Origin: Curtobacterium pusillum
GTDB lineage: Bacteria; Actinomycetota; Actinomycetes; Actinomycetales; Microbacteriaceae
DNA: 64,000 nt
Direction of reading: 5' to 3'
NCBI RefSeq assembly: GCF_007680845.1
Contig: NZ_VEIY01000001.1
Coordinates: 1 to 64,000, forward strand
Shown piece after piece: positions 1 through 7,946 of this stretch (its first letter is position 1; each line of letters starts with the position of its first letter). The notes below the pieces were generated by a model. The model was given only the letters and a program-made list of their open reading frames with translations, did not search any database and was not told the origin of the DNA. Both the position numbers and the translations under genes were made by a program.

Positions 1-102
1 TCCGCGGACGCCGCGAAGCTGCTCAACAGCACCTTCAAGACCGACGCGGTCAAGTCCGGCCTCCTCGTCGGCGTCGCGACCATCACCGCCCAGATCAAGT
101 AA
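1..102 (+). CDS. C-terminal end of an unidentified protein (5' end outside window)
   Basis: Frame 1 is open from the first base to a TAA at 100-102 and gives 33 residues ending in VATITAQIK. The composition (Ala, Thr, Lys) suits a secreted or surface protein, but there is too little to name a family. A strong hairpin follows 17 bp downstream, as expected for the end of a transcription unit. Confidence 0.5.
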   Translation, partial: SADAAKLLNSTFKTDAVKSGLLVGVATITAQIK

Positions 103-119
103 GACCCTTCCGCCAGGGA

Positions 120-160
120 ACGACCGCAGCACCACGCCAACCGCGTGGTGCTGCGGTCGT
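120..160. terminator. Bidirectional hairpin terminator between convergent genes
   Basis: An 18-bp perfect stem (120-137 with 143-160) closes a 5-nt loop. It lies between the end of the partial gene at 102 and the end of the convergent DUF1992 gene at 201, so it can serve both. There is no long T-run, which is usual for high-GC actinobacterial terminators. Confidence 0.8.
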
Positions 161-200
161 CCTGCGTCTGGAGCGCGTCCGCCTGGAGGCGCGGCGCACC

Positions 201-812
201 TCATCGACGCCGGCGCCACCACGAGCGTGGCCGGGCCGCGTCCTGGGCCGCCCGTTCCGCGGCGGCACGCGCGTCGGCGGTCATCCGCTCCTCGCGTCGC
301 GCCCGCCACCGCTCGATCTCGTCCTCGACGTCGCGGAGCGGCGTGACGACCGGCGGTCCACCGAGCAGCTGCCGCCGTGCCTCCTTCACGCGGGCGTTGA
401 AGTCCACCAGCACCTCCCGCACGTCCGCCTCGACGGACAGGGCGTCGAGGTGGTCGTCGAGCGCGGCGTCCTCCTTGCGCAGGGCCAGGGCCGGCGGAGC
501 GATCCCGGTGATCTCCTCGCGCTCGATCTTCGCCTTGATCCACCAGTCCGGGTCGTGCTGCCCGTCGTTCCCGGGCAGGGGCTTGCCGTGGTACGGGTTC
601 CCCTCGAAGACGCCGCGCCGCTCGGCCTCCTCGATGCGGGCCCTGGCGTGCTGCGCGACGTCCCGTGCCTGCAGCAGCCGGCGCTCCTCGCGCTCCTCGC
701 GGACTTCGTCCGGATCGAGGGAGCCGCGTTCGATCTCGCTGTCCACCAGTTGCTGGTACCGGTACCGGGCGGCTCGCCGGAGCCGGTCCATGCGTGCGTC
801 GACGTCGTTCAT
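201..812 (-). CDS. DUF1992 (DnaJ subfamily C member 28-like) domain protein
   Basis: A 203-residue soluble, highly charged protein. The central block (PYHGKPLPGNDGQHDPDWWIKAKI begins and ends it; about residues 75-98) is the signature of the DUF1992/DNAJC28 conserved domain: a GxPLP turn followed by a WW-containing helix. The N-terminal third is helical and Arg/Glu rich, and the C-terminus ends in a WWRRRR tail. The family has no established bacterial function. The ATG at 812 was chosen because a GGAT-type ribosome site precedes it and the DUF homology starts soon after. The gene is divergent from the antiporter at 878. Confidence 0.8.
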   Translation of the reverse strand: MNDVDARMDRLRRAARYRYQQLVDSEIERGSLDPDEVREEREERRLLQARDVAQHARARIEEAERRGVFEGNPYHGKPLPGNDGQHDPDWWIKAKIEREEITGIAPPALALRKEDAALDDHLDALSVEADVREVLVDFNARVKEARRQLLGGPPVVTPLRDVEDEIERWRARREERMTADARAAAERAAQDAARPRSWWRRRR

Positions 813-877
813 GACGAATCCATCATGCGCCCGACGGCCGAGAACCTGCACGGCGACCACGGGCCATCGTCGATCCC

Positions 878-1939
878 ATGGACTCCCTGCCCCTCTGGCT
901 CCTCGTCGTGGTCTTCGTCGCAGGAGCGGCCGTGATCTGGGTCGCGGGGATCCAGCTCTCGAAGACGACCGACGTGCTCGACGACCGTCTGCGCCTCGGC
1001 AGTGCGCTCGGCGGACTGATCGTCCTCGCCGTCGCCACGAACCTGCCCGAGATCGCCATCACCGTGAGTGCCGGGCTCTCCGGGTCGATCGAGGTGGCGG
1101 CGGGCAACATCCTCGGTGGCATCGCGCTGCAGACCGTGGTGATCGCGGTCCTCGACCTGTTCGGGAAACGGGGGAAGGGCGTCCGACCGATCACCTACCG
1201 CGCGGCATCGCTGACGCTCGTCCTCGAGGCGATCGTCGTGGTCGCCGTCCTCGCCGTCGTGATCGCCGGCAGTCAGCTCCCCGGTGACCTCGTCATCGCG
1301 CGGCTCACCCCGGACGTCCTGCTCATCGCCGCGATCTGGGTGGTCGGCCTGCTGCTCGTCCAGCGTGCATCGAAGTCCCTGCCGTGGAAGGAGTCCGGCC
1401 GCGCACCCGACGCGTCACCGCACCGTGCCGGTCACCGGACCCGCGCGCCCCAGCAGCCGCCGATGAGCACGCGGAAGGCCGCGATCGTGTTCACCGTCTC
1501 CGCCCTCGCCACCCTGGTCGCCGGTGTCGTGCTCGAGCAGGCCGGTGACGCCGCATCCGGGCAGATCGGACTGTCGGGGGTGCTCTTCGGCGCGACCGTC
1601 CTGGCGCTGGCGACGAGCCTGCCGGAGATCTCCACGGGCCTCCAGGCGGTGAAGCAGGGCGACGACAACCTCGCGATGTCCGACATCTTCGGCGGGAACG
1701 CGTTCCTGCCCGTGCTGTTCCTGGTGGCGACCCTGCTGTCCGGCAAGGCGGTCCTGCCGCAGGCGAACGCGAGCGACGTCTACCTCACGGCCCTCGCCGC
1801 GCTGCTCACGCTCGTGTACGCCGTCGGGCTCGTCTTCCGCCCAGAGCGGAGGATCGCGGGGATGGGCATCGACTCATTCGTCGTGGTGCTGCTGTACCTG
1901 CTCGGCGTCGCCGGACTCGTCGCCATCACCCTCGGCTGA
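878..1939 (+). CDS. CaCA-superfamily sodium/calcium-type cation antiporter
   Basis: A 353-residue membrane protein with about 10 hydrophobic segments in two homologous halves. Each half carries the alpha-repeat signature: ALGGLIVLAVATNLPEIAIT near residue 50 and GATVLALATSLPEISTG near residue 245. Both hold the acidic residue that binds cation in this superfamily. A Pro/Arg-rich cytoplasmic loop (about residues 165-195) joins the halves. The likely role is exchange of Ca2+ or another cation for Na+/H+ at the plasma membrane; the ion cannot be told from sequence. The 3' end overlaps the convergent GH15 gene by 66 bp. Confidence 0.85.
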   Translation: MDSLPLWLLVVVFVAGAAVIWVAGIQLSKTTDVLDDRLRLGSALGGLIVLAVATNLPEIAITVSAGLSGSIEVAAGNILGGIALQTVVIAVLDLFGKRGKGVRPITYRAASLTLVLEAIVVVAVLAVVIAGSQLPGDLVIARLTPDVLLIAAIWVVGLLLVQRASKSLPWKESGRAPDASPHRAGHRTRAPQQPPMSTRKAAIVFTVSALATLVAGVVLEQAGDAASGQIGLSGVLFGATVLALATSLPEISTGLQAVKQGDDNLAMSDIFGGNAFLPVLFLVATLLSGKAVLPQANASDVYLTALAALLTLVYAVGLVFRPERRIAGMGIDSFVVVLLYLLGVAGLVAITLG

Positions 1940-3748
1940 CCCGAGGACCTCCTCGATCGTCAGCGCCGCCTGGATGAGCGCCAGGTGCGACAACCCCTGC
2001 GGGATGTTGCCCATGAAGTCGCCCTCCTCGCTGATCATCTCGCTGAACAGTCCGACGTCGTTCGCCTGCGCGACCATGGCGTCCATGAGGGCGCTGGCGT
2101 CCTCGGGGCGTCCGACGCACGCCATCGCGGCGGCCAGCCAGAACGAGCACGCGACGAACGGGGACTCCTCGCGCTCCATGCCCGTGTACCGGTACACGAG
2201 CGGACCGTGCTGCAGCTGCTCCTCGACCGCGCGGATCGTCGACTCCATCCGGGGTCCGCGGTCGAACGCACTCATCGCGTGGAGCAGGATCGAGGTGTCG
2301 AGCTTGTCCGACCCCGGGTACATGACGTAGTGGCCGCGCTCCTCGTCCCACCCGTTCTCCGCCACCCACTGCTCGATGAGCTCGCGGTTCTCGATCCACT
2401 TGTCGCGCGGCCCGTCGATCATCCCCGCGTCGTGGAGTTCGGCGGCCGCGTCGAGTGCCTGCCAGCAGCCGATCTTGCTCGTGACGTAGTGCTGGGCCTC
2501 CTCGAGCTCCCACATGCCGGAGTCCTGCTCCTCCCAGCGGTGGCAGGCGTCGTCGGCGAGCTCCTGCAGGACCGCGGCCGTCTTGCGGTCGATGACGTTG
2601 CCCGCTCGGACGTACTGCCGCATGATCTCGAAGACGTCGCCCCACACGCCCAGCTGCAACTGGTTGCCAGCGCGGTTCCCGATCGTCACGGGTCCGATGC
2701 CCTTCCAGCCCGGCACGTCCCGTTCCTCGACGCCGTCGCTCTCCGACCCGTCGAGTTCGTAGAAGATCGGCATGTCCGCGTCGTGCTCGGCGATGGTCCG
2801 CATCACCCAGGAGACCGCGGCGTGGGTCTCCTCGCGCAGCCCGAACCGGGTGAGGGCGTGCACCGTGTACGACAGGTCGCGCACCCAGGCGAACCGGTAG
2901 TCCCAGTTCTTCCCGCCGGTGACGTCCTCGGGCAGGCTCGTCGTCGGCGCCGCTGCGATCGCGCCGGTGGGCGAGTAGATGAGCAGCTTGAGGGCGAGGG
3001 CGCTGCGCTGCACGGCTTCGGCCCATGGTCCGTCGTAGGAGAACTCCTCCGACCACGTCGCCCAGTTCGCGATCGTGCGGTCCATCGCGTCGAGGGCGCT
3101 CTCGGGCTTCGGCATGAAGATCGGTTCGTCGTGCGTCCCGACGATCGTCAGGATGTGCTTCGACCCCTCGGCGACGCGGAAGCGCCCGGAGAACCGCGGC
3201 CCGTCGTCGTGCACCGGGTCGAACCCGTCCTCGACGATCGCGATGGTGATGCCGTCGATCCCGATCACGGCGCCGTTCGACGTGTCCAGGCGCTTCGGTT
3301 CCGCGGTGTGCAACAGGGTCCCGGGGACGACCGCCCACTCCATCTCGACCTCGCCCTGGACGCCCTGCACGCACCGTGCGACCTCGGCCCACGGCAGGCG
3401 CCCGGCGACACCGGTGACCATCGCGTCCGTGACGGTGGCCGTCCCGCCCGGGGTGGTCCACGTCGTGACCAGGACGTTCGTGCCCGGGAGGTACTCGCGG
3501 GACGCCCGGGCGTCGTCGTCCACCGGACGCAGGGCGACGTGGCCGCCGTGCTCGGCGTCGAGGATGCTCGCGAAGACCGGGGGTGAGTCCATCGAGGGGA
3601 TCGGCAGCCAGTCGATGCGGCCGTCGAGCGCCACGAGCGCGACCGTCCGCCCGTCGCCGATGGCACCGTACGAACGGAGCGGGACGTAGCCGTCGCTGCG
3701 CTCCTCGTTGTCGGTGGCGTCGGGGGTGTCTCGGGTCCGCTCGGTCAT
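1874..3748 (-). CDS. Glycoside hydrolase family 15 protein (glucoamylase/trehalase-like)
   Basis: A 624-residue cytoplasmic protein. The N-terminal beta-sandwich begins at YGAIGDGRTVALVALDGRIDW, typical of actinobacterial GH15 enzymes (trehalase or glucan glucohydrolase). The (alpha/alpha)6 barrel includes the WVRDLSYTVHAL motif, and the acid-rich C-terminal tail is not conserved. GH15 enzymes hydrolyse terminal alpha-glucosidic bonds by inversion. Without a signal peptide, the substrate is likely intracellular trehalose or maltooligosaccharide. The ATG at 3748 is followed by 19 charged residues before the domain. The last 66 bp overlap the antiporter gene on the other strand. Confidence 0.85.
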   Translation of the reverse strand: MTERTRDTPDATDNEERSDGYVPLRSYGAIGDGRTVALVALDGRIDWLPIPSMDSPPVFASILDAEHGGHVALRPVDDDARASREYLPGTNVLVTTWTTPGGTATVTDAMVTGVAGRLPWAEVARCVQGVQGEVEMEWAVVPGTLLHTAEPKRLDTSNGAVIGIDGITIAIVEDGFDPVHDDGPRFSGRFRVAEGSKHILTIVGTHDEPIFMPKPESALDAMDRTIANWATWSEEFSYDGPWAEAVQRSALALKLLIYSPTGAIAAAPTTSLPEDVTGGKNWDYRFAWVRDLSYTVHALTRFGLREETHAAVSWVMRTIAEHDADMPIFYELDGSESDGVEERDVPGWKGIGPVTIGNRAGNQLQLGVWGDVFEIMRQYVRAGNVIDRKTAAVLQELADDACHRWEEQDSGMWELEEAQHYVTSKIGCWQALDAAAELHDAGMIDGPRDKWIENRELIEQWVAENGWDEERGHYVMYPGSDKLDTSILLHAMSAFDRGPRMESTIRAVEEQLQHGPLVYRYTGMEREESPFVACSFWLAAAMACVGRPEDASALMDAMVAQANDVGLFSEMISEEGDFMGNIPQGLSHLALIQAALTIEEVLGSAEGDGDESGDAEQVQQHHDE

Positions 3749-3831
3749 GCACCCAGCCTGCCCGTGATCGAGGCGCGACCATCAGGGGGACGTACCCCGC
3801 TGTGGACGACGCCAGCCGTCCCTCCCGACTG

Positions 3832-3889
3832 TGCACAACTCGCGACACGCGCGGGTGAGTTGTGCAGCCCGGGCGTGTCGCACTACTGT
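3832..3889 (+). promoter_or_regulatory. Probable rtcB leader promoter with an inverted-repeat operator
   Basis: TTGTGC (3860-3865) and TACTGT (3884-3889), 18 bp apart, resemble a sigma-A promoter reading toward rtcB. A 10-bp inverted repeat, TGCACAACTC (3832-3841) and GAGTTGTGCA (3857-3866), covers the -35 box, where a repressor or activator could bind. The promoter is predicted from sequence only. Confidence 0.45.
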
Positions 3890-3947
3890 CGTCCTCCTGC
3901 CCATCGGCAGGAACCGCCCGTCCCGGGCACCACCGGAAGGACCGCGC

Positions 3948-4058
3948 ATGCGCGCCGTGCAGCACCACGAACAGCGAGTCGAGCTCCAGCTCGACACGCT
4001 CCTCGTGCTGCCCGAACAGCGTTGGCAGCAGCAGCAGTCCGACCGCTATCCCGCGTAG
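3948..4058 (+). CDS. Possible 36-residue upstream peptide in the rtcB leader
   Basis: An ATG preceded by AAGGA opens a 36-codon frame, Gln-rich at the C-terminus (WQQQQ). It ends 16 bp before a 9-bp hairpin (4075-4105) and about 180 bp before rtcB. The position suggests a leader peptide or a small conserved protein. There is no family match I can name. The remainder of the 3749-4236 interval shows no other gene. Confidence 0.35.
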   Translation: MRAVQHHEQRVELQLDTLLVLPEQRWQQQQSDRYPA

Positions 4059-4074
4059 GCACGCGACCTCACCC

Positions 4075-4105
4075 GACGCCCCGTGCCCACCCGGCCCGGG
4101 GCGTC
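4075..4105 (+). terminator. Attenuator- or terminator-like hairpin upstream of rtcB
   Basis: A 9-bp perfect GC stem (4075-4083 with 4097-4105) with a 13-nt loop lies between the small leader frame and rtcB. With no T-run it may terminate weakly or only structure the leader. Confidence 0.4.
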
Positions 4106-4236
4106 TCCTCCAAGGCGCTGCCCTCCGAACGCCACGTGTCGTGGCACGGAACGGCAGCCGGAGTCCGCCTCGGACCGTCACCGAAGACGTCGCCGACGAC
4201 CGTCGTCGACGACCGTCACGAAAGCGAGACGAAGCA

Positions 4237-4698
4237 ATGAAGAAGATCAACGACCGGCTGCTGAGCTGGGCCTCGATGCTCGAGGAGAACACCGAGCAGC
4301 AGGCGCGCACCACCGCTCGCATGCCGTTCGTGTTCCCGCACCTGGCCCTCATGCCGGACGCACACCTCGGCCTCGGGGCCACCGTGGGATCGGTCATCCC
4401 GACCCTCGGTGCCGTCATGCCGGCGGCCGTCGGCGTGGACATCGGCTGCGGCATGATCGCGGTCCGCACCCAGTTCACGAAGGGCGACCTGCCCGACGAC
4501 CTGCAGGAGCTGCGGGAGCAGATCGAGCGGGCCATCCCGCTGTCCGCTGGTGCGTCGAACCGGAAGATCGTCGCCACCGCCGAGCCCCGGATCGCGGAGC
4601 TCGAGACGATGGCGGCCGCCGCCGGGTTCGACCCCGCGGGGGCGCACGGCGGCTGGCGGAACCAGCTCGGGACCCTCGGGTCCGGCAACCACTTCTAA
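4237..4698 (+). pseudogene. rtcB: 5' part of RtcB RNA ligase, interrupted by the mobile element
   Basis: Encodes 153 residues of the RtcB RNA-splicing ligase and then runs into a TAA supplied by the inserted element. Visible family motifs are the metal-binding Cys in VDIGCGM (about residue 71) and GTLGSGNHF at the very end, whose Asn-His pair contacts GMP and metal in characterised RtcB proteins. The remaining His ligands lie in the other part at 55032-55739. RtcB joins 2',3'-cyclic phosphate and 5'-OH RNA ends using GTP. The fragment cannot be active alone, and removal of 4696-55031 would rebuild the complete frame. Confidence 0.93.
4687..4695. repeat. Left copy of the 9-bp junction repeat (attL core)
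   Basis: AACCACTTC is the last host sequence before the element and encodes Asn-His-Phe of rtcB. It is identical to 55023-55031. It may be the crossover region of a tyrosine recombinase or a target-site duplication. Confidence 0.85.
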
Positions 4699-4713
4699 CG
4701 GTGAAAGGGGCAC

Positions 4714-4720
4714 TGTCAAC
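4714..4720 (+). repeat. Left-end TGTCAAC motif, candidate recombinase binding site
   Basis: TGTCAAC starts 19 bp inside the left junction. The right end has GTTGACA, its inverse, 18 bp inside (54999-55005), with a further copy at 54981-54987. Matched spacing about the core suggests inverted recombinase recognition arms. Confidence 0.5.
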
Positions 4721-4746
4721 TAGGATCGTAGCCTAGGAGGTAGACG

Positions 4747-6177
4747 ATGGCCCTGAGATCGATGACCTGGCGCCCCTCGCTCGCGGCAGATGCCAATACT
4801 CTTCCCAGCGGCGGTTCTTCTGAGTACCCACCCGGCCTTCTTCTGTGGTTCGACGCCGAGTTGCGCCCGCACCGTCCCCTGCAGCAGTACGTGTCCTTCT
4901 GTCTCGGCCAGTACACCGTGGCCACGATCAATGACTACAGTCGCGAGATTGCCCGTTTCGAAACCTTCCTCACGAAGCGCTATGGTCAGCAATTGTTTGA
5001 TTCGATCATCGTCAAAAATGGAGACGAAGCTCTCCGGAAGTACGCGAGATCGAGGACTAATCCCGAAGCCGAAGGTGACACGGTGGTCGTTGGTGCTACA
5101 CGTGAGGCGATCGGAAAAGCTCGTGCGGCAGTTTTAAGCTTTTATCAGTTCGCTGTAGCCACGGGATGGTTGCGGGATTTCCCATTTACGTTGATCAAGA
5201 AAAACACTCGAAGCGGCACGATCGAGACGCTCGCGTTTCTGCAGGGCGGTCGCCTGACAGAAAGCGCCGGGCGTCCGATCCTCGCCACGCAACTTGATCG
5301 ATTCCTGCAAGTCGGTCTCCTCGGGAAAGTCCCGAGTGGCGCGCCAGACCCCGACTTCCAGGCGTACAGCACGATTCAGCGCAACGCCGCGGCTATGGGT
5401 CTCGGCGTGGGCATAGGTCTTCGCCACAAGGAGCTCTTGCTCACCACTGTCTTCGAAGTGCCAAGACCGCACCCAGATGGCTTTACCCCGGTTCGCGTCG
5501 CGGGGACCATCGCGAAGCGAGGGCGAAGCCGAAGGGTTGTCGCCCTCTCCGACTGGATGACACCAATCCGGCAATACATCAAAGGTGATCGACGCCTCAT
5601 CCAAAGACGAGCCACCTGGGAGCCGTCCAGGCCTCTCGAACTCGACCTGAAGACTACTGACTCGACTGCCGCTGGCGTCGTTGGAGGCCTCGGAAAAATC
5701 ATCCTTGTTCCCTGGACAAAGCTTGAGCGTGAGGATCGAACGCGGCTGGTGATGCCAGGAGGAGGATCGGCGCTTGTGCTTCTTGATCACAAGAGTCGGT
5801 CTGGGGCGCCGTTGCTCAGCAAGGACGTAATCGGCGACGCAACTCGCAGCGCAAGGGAGCGTTGCCGCACGTTTTGGCCGGATGAGGCTTGGGATTACAC
5901 AGTGCACTCGTACCGGCACACCTTCGGCCACACGCTCCTGAACCGGCTCGAGAACCGGGAAAGTCTCTCCCGCAAATTCGAAGAGCAAAATGGCAGAAAG
6001 CCGGCCTGGCATCTCCTCGTAGAACGCAACGACCCACTCAGAATAGTGCAGGACTCGATGGGTCATCAGAGCTTCGAAACCACTCTGAAGTATACGGAAG
6101 ACGCCTTCTGGAGTCTCCTCGCCTCAGTATCCGCCAACCCGGATCACAATCCTGCTCTGCGGGGTGACCTCGAATGA
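4747..6177 (+). CDS. Tyrosine recombinase, TnpA-like, first gene of the transposition operon
   Basis: A 476-residue tyrosine recombinase with a complete catalytic set: Arg226 in GIGLRHKEL, His387 and Arg390 in HSYRHTF, Gly-His at 439-440 in MGHQSFETT, and nucleophile Tyr449 in LKYTED. The N-terminal ~150 residues form the SAM-like core-binding domain (ATINDYSREIARF). An excellent AGGAGGT lies 5 bp before the ATG at 4747. The next gene starts in the overlapping ATGA, so translation is coupled. A/T-ending codons are clearly more frequent than in the flanking host genes, a sign of transfer. It most likely performs integration and excision with the two following proteins, as in Tn554. Confidence 0.9.
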   Translation: MALRSMTWRPSLAADANTLPSGGSSEYPPGLLLWFDAELRPHRPLQQYVSFCLGQYTVATINDYSREIARFETFLTKRYGQQLFDSIIVKNGDEALRKYARSRTNPEAEGDTVVVGATREAIGKARAAVLSFYQFAVATGWLRDFPFTLIKKNTRSGTIETLAFLQGGRLTESAGRPILATQLDRFLQVGLLGKVPSGAPDPDFQAYSTIQRNAAAMGLGVGIGLRHKELLLTTVFEVPRPHPDGFTPVRVAGTIAKRGRSRRVVALSDWMTPIRQYIKGDRRLIQRRATWEPSRPLELDLKTTDSTAAGVVGGLGKIILVPWTKLEREDRTRLVMPGGGSALVLLDHKSRSGAPLLSKDVIGDATRSARERCRTFWPDEAWDYTVHSYRHTFGHTLLNRLENRESLSRKFEEQNGRKPAWHLLVERNDPLRIVQDSMGHQSFETTLKYTEDAFWSLLASVSANPDHNPALRGDLE

Positions 6178-7946
6178 GGGACCACCGCAGTGCGATCCGG
6201 TCAGAACCCGTCGACGTGCCTCTCGGGATCGAGATCTTTCAGGACGGACGTAGGCACTTCCTGAACTTCCACGAAATTGGGGAGGCTCCGATCGCCAGGC
6301 AGCTCCGGGACGCGGCGCTCGGCGTGATGGGAGATCGTGGCGGGGGAGTTAAAGCAGCCGCAACCGCCGCCGCCTATCAGGACGCAGCCGATTACGCAGT
6401 CAAGCAGCTGCTGCCGCGCCTGCTACCGGAAGAACAGCCGTTGGACATCAAGACGCTGGTTCCAGCAACCTTGCACAGTGGGTTGTTCGAGGGAAGGACC
6501 TCTCCTGCATCCGTGCGCACCACGTTAGCGCGGCGTCTCCTGCTGGATGCGGCGGAGGCCGCAAAGGCTGATGCGAGCGTCGCGTACCTCAAGCGATTGA
6601 AGCTCCATGGCTTCTCAAGACCATCGCGGCCTTACACGTCTGAGGAACTAGAAGCGATTGTCGGATGGTGCAAAGGCCGTCTAAACGATCTGTTCCTTCG
6701 GCGGTTGTCCGCCTTCCGGATGCTTGATGAGGGCGCGTCCGAGGATTCAACGCAAGGCGCAATCGAAGTTGCACGTCAGATTGTAGCTCTGCGCGATCAT
6801 CCGGCAACCGTGCGAGATTGGGTGGCATGGGTACTCGTCGTTGGGCCTGAGTCCGACAGGCCCTTATCTGGTCCATACGGGGAGGCGGTGCGGCTCCTGA
6901 GTCCAACCGTTCTGGACGCTCAAGCGACGGCCCTGCTGATCATCAACGAATTCGGCGCAGAGGCATCCGTGTTGATCAGCATGGACACCGTAGATTTCGA
7001 GCGCGCTCCAGACGACTCCTCGCTGACGCGGATCAGTGGTCTCAAGTCGCGGGCCGACCGGGCCGTCAGCAGGAAGGGGAACGGCGTCAGCACGTGGAGC
7101 GGTGGTCGCGTGATCGAACGATGGATAACCGCCACAGCGCACCTCCGTTCCTGGACGGACACGGATCATCTTCTCATCTGGGTGCAATCGGAACGTTCCG
7201 ACAAGACCCTCCGCCACCCGGTCGCCACCGCGATCCCACAAAGGCCGATTGTCCTCGAGGGGGACTCGAGTGTGGTGTCGCTGCCGTCAGGGGGAACAGT
7301 CCGCATGAGTACGCAGCGCATGCGGAAGACGTGGGCTGCCCGGGCCGATCGCGTAGTCGGGGGTGGCGTGCGCGGGGCGATCGACCCCAACCACTCTGCA
7401 CGTGTGAGTTGGACCTTCTACCGAGGCGCCGGTCTCTCGGAGGAAGAGCGACTCGAGATCATCGCAGACGGGCAGGACGAGTATTACGCGAGCATTCTCG
7501 CTGTTGGATACATCATCGCTGACTCCGAAAGCCCTGAAGAGATTCGGCGTCGACTTTGGCATGAGGGGCTTTCGGATGAGACGATCGACAAAGTCCTGGC
7601 CGAGGCGCTCGACGATACCGGTACCGCGGGCTGCGTCGATCCGCGCGCCGTACCCGGTCAAAAGCTCGGCACTTTATGTCGGAAGACCCCTTTCGCGTGT
7701 CTGCTCTGTCCGAACGCCGTATTCACCACGATCCACCTACCGATCATTCTTGCGCTCGCAGATCGGATCGACCGCGACCGCGAGGAGCAAGTCGCCGAGG
7801 TTTTCATATCGACCTGGGCGGGAGTCGCAGCACGAGTTGACCAAATTCTCGAAGCCTTCTCGCAGGAAGCAGTTGATGAAGCCATGAGCGACCTTGAAGC
7901 CGCGCAAGAACGTCTTCGAGTTCTGGAGGAAGCATACGGCCGATGA
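6174..7946 (+). CDS. Second recombinase-like protein of the operon (TnpB-like)
   Basis: A 590-residue protein between two recombinase genes, overlapping both by ATGA. It has the bulk of a large TnpB-type integrase, a His407-x-x-Arg410 pair (HSARVSWTFY) and a downstream Tyr-containing helix. The usual G-[LM]-R box is not obvious, so the active site may be degenerate. The C-terminal part has a Cys cluster (CVDPR...LCRKTPFACLLCP, about residues 484-520) that could bind zinc, followed by a coiled-coil tail. Proteins of this type accompany TnpA in Tn554-family operons. The assignment rests mainly on context plus these motifs. Confidence 0.7.
   Translation: MRDHRSAIRSEPVDVPLGIEIFQDGRRHFLNFHEIGEAPIARQLRDAALGVMGDRGGGVKAAATAAAYQDAADYAVKQLLPRLLPEEQPLDIKTLVPATLHSGLFEGRTSPASVRTTLARRLLLDAAEAAKADASVAYLKRLKLHGFSRPSRPYTSEELEAIVGWCKGRLNDLFLRRLSAFRMLDEGASEDSTQGAIEVARQIVALRDHPATVRDWVAWVLVVGPESDRPLSGPYGEAVRLLSPTVLDAQATALLIINEFGAEASVLISMDTVDFERAPDDSSLTRISGLKSRADRAVSRKGNGVSTWSGGRVIERWITATAHLRSWTDTDHLLIWVQSERSDKTLRHPVATAIPQRPIVLEGDSSVVSLPSGGTVRMSTQRMRKTWAARADRVVGGGVRGAIDPNHSARVSWTFYRGAGLSEEERLEIIADGQDEYYASILAVGYIIADSESPEEIRRRLWHEGLSDETIDKVLAEALDDTGTAGCVDPRAVPGQKLGTLCRKTPFACLLCPNAVFTTIHLPIILALADRIDRDREEQVAEVFISTWAGVAARVDQILEAFSQEAVDEAMSDLEAAQERLRVLEEAYGR

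Noticed and set aside
1926..4688. A 920-codon reverse frame across the GH15 and rtcB genes
   Set aside because: Arg-rich composition without motifs; both strands' known genes explain the region.
4687..4695. Calling the 9-bp repeat a DDE-transposase target-site duplication
   Set aside because: No DDE transposase or terminal inverted repeats of IS type are present; tyrosine recombinases are, so a shared att core is more likely. The data cannot fully exclude duplication.
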